The notes below the pieces were generated by a model. That model was not told the origin of the DNA and did not search any database. It was given only the letters and a program-made list of their open reading frames with translations. A program made the position numbers and the translations under genes. Of a stretch of DNA of 64,000 nt, positions 58,641 to 64,000 are shown piece after piece. The stretch lies in the NCBI GenBank assembly GCA_025331565.1, contig JAFREQ010000042.1, positions 4,804,501-4,868,500 on the forward strand, given 5' to 3'. The first letter of the stretch is position 1. The number at the start of each line of letters is the position of its first letter. Origin of the DNA: Holacanthus passer (taxonomy: Eukaryota > Chordata > Actinopteri > Pomacanthidae).

Positions 58641-60130
58641 GGACATCTTCCCCAGGATTCCAACCTGCTCCACTCATTAGTCATGCGATATTTTACACTG
58701 GGCGCTGGGACAAGAGGTAGGAAAGGGAGGGGCAGTAGGGGCCACCAGGGTTGATATGTATACAATATAAGGGCATCATGGATTTCAAGTCCACTTAAGA
58801 GCAGCAGTAAGAGCCTCAGAAAGAGATATGATGGCATTATAATGATGCTTAATCCTTCATCAGCTCTTCAGAACTGAAGGGTCAGTGATTGAGACAAAGC
58901 GCTGCGCCCAGCTACAGTAGGGCGTACAGACTCCTAGTGGCCAGACATTCGCTCCATCTCTGCTTTTCTCTTTCCTCTCCAGTAATTCCCCCTCTTCACT
59001 GCTTTTCCTCTAATTGCTTATTAAAACCCTCTTAAATGAACTTTTTGTGCCAACTTTCCAACACATTAATTAATTGTTGTAGCCAATTAAGTGTCGCTGC
59101 GCAAATGAGCTTCAGCACAAATGGTCCTGCAGGGCCCGTCCCCCCCCCAAACCCCCCCTACACCACCACCACCACCCTCCTCCTCCTCCTTTTCCACCAC
59201 CCTCGCTGACTGCTTTCCCAGCAGCCCCTCTGCCCTTAAAGCGGCAGCATCCACACAGACAGACAGAGAGAGACAATGATCTTGCCTTGCTCATGAAGCT
59301 CTTTGAATTGAATTGGTAATGAGATGCTGAGACCTTGCAAAAGTACTTTGGTTCGCAGAAGTGCAGCATCATGCAGAGAGGGTGATGTGTCTTTGGCTGA
59401 AGTGGAGATCACTGTAAAAAGGTCAGAGAAAGATTTTTTTAAAAAGCTAGTGTCTTCTTCCTTTTCAGCTTTCCTTCCATTATCGGTTATTGATGGAGCA
59501 GATAAAAGCAAATAGTTCAGTGTAAGCAGAATTTACACCTAAGGAGGGAATGTGATTCCAGATTATTAGGGTTTTATGACCTGGCACCAGTGACTTTACA
59601 TAAAATCAACACACATCTGTATCATCTGGCCAATCCCAAAGCCTCCTAAAAACTCTTTGGTTGGTCTCGCTGCTGTTGAGCGATAAAGAAATAACGAGTG
59701 TGTGTGACAGCAGTTTCTCACAAAACTATAAACTGAGAAGAAATGGAGATGGTGTTATGGCATCAATAAAGCATGCTGTTGCAGCACTAAAGCATATATC
59801 ACTGCTGGGATAAAGTCAATCATTTTTCGAAATATCACATAAATAAGGATGTAGCCATAAACGAAATGACTGACATTAAATTTTGTTTGATAGAAGACAA
59901 AGAAGGGATCTGATGAAGACAGCACAATTCGCTCACTACCCAAGATGCATTCCTAATTAAATGGGTTTTTTTTTTCTGATGCTCACTATGGGGGTGAAAG
60001 GGTGGAAATATCTGTTCAACAACGTGAACTTTTTTTAATCTGTTGATTGAACATCTTACATGTTCAGTTTACTCTTCATGTTTTACATTAGCTGTTCTTT
60101 ACTGATCACTGTGTGTGTGTGTTTTTGTTA
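58641..60130. other. Gene-free segment
   Basis: Contains a second AT-rich homeodomain-like patch (59060-59125, ATTAATTAATTG and CCAATTAAG), then a C-rich/(CCA)n low-complexity stretch at 59135-59210. A weak CTCF-like CTCCTAGTGGCCA lies near 58931. No gene is supported. Confidence 0.5.
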
Positions 60131-60315
60131 CGTCATTGGGACCGTTTCTAGTACAGTACTCCTCATGTGGACCAAAGCCACGTCCTAATACCGCGAAACG
60201 TCATTTTTTAAGTCCTGGTTAAGGTTTGGGTTCGGGTAAGGCTGTCCACAAAGAATGGAAGTCAATGCGATGTCCTAACAAGGATAGCTGTGCAAACTTG
60301 TGTGTGTGTGTCTTA
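60110..60315 (+). repeat. Dispersed fish repeat copy flanked by (TG)n
   Basis: A short TG tract opens the segment, followed by GGGACCGTTTCTAGTACAG, ATGTGGACCAAAGCC, GGTTAAGGTTTGGG and ATGTCCTAACAAGGATAGC, then TGTGCAAACTTGTG and a closing TG tract. This is the same general teleost repeat class as at 56960-57145, in the opposite orientation. Confidence 0.55.
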
Positions 60316-62890
60316 GATGTGGGATTGACAGTGGGACTATGGGAGTCCCTTTCCCCCCTCACTGAGTTTACACATAGTCACTGATCAAACAGCCTCAGTC
60401 ATCAAACTCAACATCAAACCGTAGCATGGCTCAGAGAGACAACAGCGGCCCAGATTTACACTACACAGAGGAGCTACCACGCACACGTATGCATGCAGGA
60501 ATTCATGCACACACTCACACAACACAAAGACTGGTAGAAAGACAGACACACAAATACCTGGGCATTTTGGGCGAGAGAAATTAACTTGATTTTAGGAGTC
60601 AGTTAAGAGACTTTTACTGGTGCAGTTTCTATTTTTTAGCTTCAAATTTAATCTAGAATTTATTACAGTAACGAGGAAAAAGCGATAAAAAATGAGTGAT
60701 TGAATTTATGGAGTGCTTCAGCTGCAGAATTCATAGTTATGTTTTGTCTGCAGAAGCCTGCATCAGCCACATCTCAAACTGTGCACTTTTGAATGTTAAC
60801 ATGGACTTGAGTTAATAAATCTCATCCTGAAATGCTGAGTGTCAAAGCAGCCAGGAGGCTTATCTAAATACTGTATGAATGTGTAAAATATCCTTTAATG
60901 TTTGCCCTCTTCTTCTTCTTTTTCTTGCATCCTGACGGAGTTTGCTGCCAAATCAAAATGTAGCACCAGTTCAGACAGACTGATTTGCCAGGCATTTTAG
61001 ATGGATTATGACACTGTTTGTTGTGGCAAACTGAAAAATAATAATAAACTTTGCAGCTAAAAAAGTTTCAGCTTGAAAGCAGCATCTGAAAGGTCACTAT
61101 CCACTTTCACAGCTTTATCCTTCTGCAACAAAAAATAAACATTGTGATTGACTGCTGGTAATTGTGGCTGGTAGAGGAGACATATTTCCTTTGCCAGATA
61201 TTCATCAGCAATTTGTCTAGTGGCTGGTGTGCATTTAAGCAGAAGGATACACGTCCCTCAGTGCCCTTTGTAGTCGGTCAGGGTTCCAGGCAGATGTGTG
61301 ATGTGAGATCTGGGTTCATCATTTTACATAATTGTACAAGGAGCTGCTTTTTGTTTAAGGTTGCCAGGCTTCATAGTGGACAAAGGGTCTCTAACTGCTG
61401 AGATTATGGTAAAGTAAGATATAGATCCCAGACTTGTGCTCTAACAAACAGCTTCCTCGGACCAAGCGGTGATGCAAAAAATATAATCGCATGAATAAAA
61501 TGCAATTGACCGAACTGCACTGTCAATCATTTCACTATTTATCTGGAAGTCCACCAAAATCACTGTAGCTGACAGTGAAGCGACGGCATCCAAAATGGAG
61601 GCTCCATTTTGAATGCCGCCGTCGCCTGTCTCTGCCATGGCGAGTACGTGCTTCAGACTGGCAGCATGGCACATTTATGGGCATTCCCCATAAGGTGCCT
61701 TTCTGATTGATGGCACAGCCTCGTGCACCTCCCTCTCTTCAGTCCTCAGTCCTGATTTATTCGTCTAGTCTCTGTGACTTGGCACTGGCATTGCCCACTA
61801 CTTCTCCTGTGGAAACTCCCTGTGGGCACATTCACTATTATTTGGAGTCCCGATGGGCGAAAGCATCAGACAGAAACATACACGTACACACCCTCATACA
61901 CACACGCGCACACACTGCACCGTCTCATCTCACTCACACTGGGCCTGTGCTAGAGGGCAGGTGAGCCTCCCACTGCCTCCACTCTGAAAGGATCTCTCAC
62001 CCAGAGGGCTCAGCTGCTTGGTGGGCCAGAGGGGTAAGCGGCTCTGTAAGCCTGCCAAGTGAGGAACTGGTCTGGGTATGCATGAAGCCAATCCTAGCGT
62101 GCACACACACGCACAAACACACGTGCAAACATGCGCACACACAGCCAGTCTGCATGAACCTCGCAGGCTTCTGTCTTTGGCAATCTGCAGTTTATGATCC
62201 TTGTCTGCCTGTCAGGATCTTTATAAAGAGATCAATCCAAGTGGTAAAATAATCAACACATAAATAAGAGACACAAGACACAAGGAGCACTTCACATCAC
62301 TGTCTGACGGGGTCGAACTCACATATTAGGCTGTGTACAGGAAACAATTAATTATAAAAACATACTGTGTTTCCCTGTGAAAATGAAAATACACTTAAAC
62401 TGCCACGAATACCTAGTGTGTTATACTGTTTAACCATGATAGCAGACAGATGATCTGTCTGTTAAAAGAGAAAAGGGACATAATCAACAAAATCTTCAGT
62501 AATGAAAAAGCACTTTGGATGCAACAAAAGGATTAAAAACATAATGGACAACTAACAAAATGTCTAACCTTATTAAATATTTTCCATGTTTAAGATGCAG
62601 TTATGCATTTTTTTTAAAGCTTTTTAGATCTTGATGGTTTTTATTTGATTTGAATTGTGCTTTTAATTCAGTCATTTTACTTGTGTGATCACTGACTTTC
62701 CTTACTTGATACGTTTCTAGTTGAAGTAGCCTGTAGAATGAAAATGAGCAACCAGAGTTTCCAGCTCGTAAGAGACATAAGAAACGCTAGAAACCCGGTG
62801 TGTAACTTAGCTCTTACAGTTCTCAACTTCAGGCTTTGTCCAGGCCCAGCTGTTAGGACTTCCTGTAGTTTGAGATGCAGCCTGAGTGAA
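60316..62890. other. Gene-free segment
   Basis: Unique AT-rich DNA with short CA-rich patches at 60485-60550, 61880-61925 and 62100-62145. No supported gene, RNA or mobile element. Confidence 0.55.
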
Positions 62891-62896
62891 TGTCTA

Positions 62897-62908
62897 CCAT
62901 CTAGTGGC
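62897..62908 (-). promoter_or_regulatory. CTCF-type motif, minus orientation
   Basis: CCATCTAGTGGC reads GCCACTAGATGG on the minus strand, a near-consensus CTCF core. It points left, convergent with the plus motifs at 27614 and 56779, and sits just outside the probable 3' end of the leftward gene. Confidence 0.5.
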
Positions 62909-62959
62909 TACTTTAGAGAAACATTCAGAAACGTCAGGAGAGACAATTCAACTGGTCGC

Positions 62960-64000
62960 ATAATTTCCTTTAATAAACTGAAACAAGAAAACACATATTA
63001 CAAAATATTTTTTTTCCTTTGTACAGACACATGAAACCATTTTCTCTCTCTCTCTTTCCTTTTCCAAAGCAAAAAATGGAAACAGAACCATGGACCATTA
63101 TTTTTTTTTAAGGGTGTATCATTTTCTTTATGTAGAAAATAACTGCACCAAAAAAAAAAAAAAAAAAACTTTTGTTGCACAAGTTGGCATGGAGGCCACA
63201 ACATTAGACAAGGCTTTGAGAGCCCACCAGGAAAAGCCGGGAAAGTCAGTTTCAGTGTGCGTATACGTATATGTTTCTATCTTTATACTTTAACGAGCAG
63301 AGTAGTGTGTGCATTATGGAGCAGTCAATCATAATGTAGTGGTTTAATCCATATTTGAGACAGGAAAGTGAGCACTACAGGCTTAGGCTTGTTACGACAG
63401 AGGTTTGCTGTATGTAAAGGAAGGAAATCTTCATGTGGACCGAGAGCACATCACAGTTCATTTGAGTTCATGACAGACAGAATATAATATTGAACAGCCT
63501 TTGGGTAAAAAAATGCAGATGTACACTGTTGTAGGTGCCATCCAATGCCATCCAAAGCACAAACTCAACCCACACTTCCCCACGAGGCAAAGATCATTCA
63601 GGGGTCGCTGGGGTCACAAAGGAGGCACAAGGCTGAAAACAGGGGGAGCTAGCCAGCATGTAAGGTTTAATGGGAAACTCATGGTCCTCCAGTGTTCTCA
63701 TCAGTGCGCTCATTGCCTCAAATATACCCATACACAGTAATATAGCTTCAGCTTATCTTCCACTTTGTTATAACTAGCGCTCCATGACTGAGTGGAGCAC
63801 AGTGACTTCATTCTCCAAAACACTGATAACATTGGTCAGAAGTGGCACTGCAGTGGACATGACAATCATTTGTTTTGGGGGGAAAAAAAAGATCACAGTT
63901 GCTTTCTAAGTTGAGTGTCAGTTGCATGGCACTCAATTCGGAAGCTTTATCGTCATTCAAGTCAGGACCTTCAGTGAACAGGAAAGAGCAAGGGATTGCA
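62960..64000 (-). other. Probable 3' UTR of a leftward gene (cdk12 by synteny), partial
   Basis: On the minus strand an ATTAAA polyadenylation-type signal lies at 62974-62969. The preceding kilobase is transcript-like: non-repetitive, without coding ORF, and including an A-run on the plus strand at 63150-63168 (T-run in the sense direction). In human, CDK12 converges on NEUROD2 from this side. No CDK12 coding sequence falls in the window, so the assignment is by neighbourhood only. Confidence 0.3.

Noticed and set aside
1..64000. Search for CRISPR-like arrays, bacterial operons, phage or integrated viral genes
   Set aside because: All regular repeats are di-, tri- or tetranucleotide microsatellites. 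There are no spaced repeats, no viral or prokaryotic proteins and no LTR pairs that I could recognise.

Overview
The window is vertebrate nuclear DNA, most likely from a ray-finned fish and probably a percomorph-like teleost. It has spliced genes with GT-AG introns, very dense (CA)n/(TG)n microsatellites, 3' tails of fish-type non-LTR retrotransposons, and copies of a GTCC-rich dispersed repeat next to CA tracts. I found nothing bacterial, viral or phage-like: no operons, CRISPR arrays, insertion sequences or rRNA genes. Most open frames are translations of microsatellites or chance ORFs.

Two protein-coding genes can be read with confidence. On the minus strand, five coding exons between 21556 and 4083 splice in phase into a 195-residue DARPP-32 orthologue (ppp1r1b). 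On the plus strand, one coding exon at 34822-35892 encodes the 356-residue neuronal bHLH factor NeuroD2. Its strong non-coding-exon splice donor is at 32523/32524 and its acceptor at 34814/34815. The two genes lie head to head, as NEUROD2 and PPP1R1B do in human 17q12. By that synteny stard3 should lie beyond the left edge (its promoter or first exon may be at about 190-345, minus strand) and cdk12 beyond the right edge (its 3' UTR may begin near 63000, minus strand). Both of these are inference.

Layout: 1-1800 is a boundary-like segment with a divergent CTCF-type motif pair and many ETS-type sites. 1800-4082 is the probable ppp1r1b 3' UTR. 4083-21556 is the ppp1r1b coding body, with a 12.7 kb first coding intron. 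21557-32000 is the shared upstream region between the two genes, with homeodomain/POU motif clusters. 32000-37215 is neurod2. 37215-62950 is a roughly 26 kb gene desert with microsatellites, retroelement tails and several AT-rich blocks that look like neural enhancers. 62950-64000 is a probable 3' UTR of a leftward gene.

Functionally, NeuroD2 drives differentiation of forebrain neurons, while DARPP-32 integrates dopamine/cAMP signalling in mature neurons, so shared neural regulation across the locus is plausible. The most interesting readings are these: the DARPP-32 Cdk5 phosphosite (human Thr75) is a glutamine here; its C-terminus carries a basic cluster the human protein lacks; two blocks with the same POU/octamer plus TAATTA grammar flank neurod2; and CTCF-like motifs are arranged in a way that could bound the locus. 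I found no clearly new biological system.
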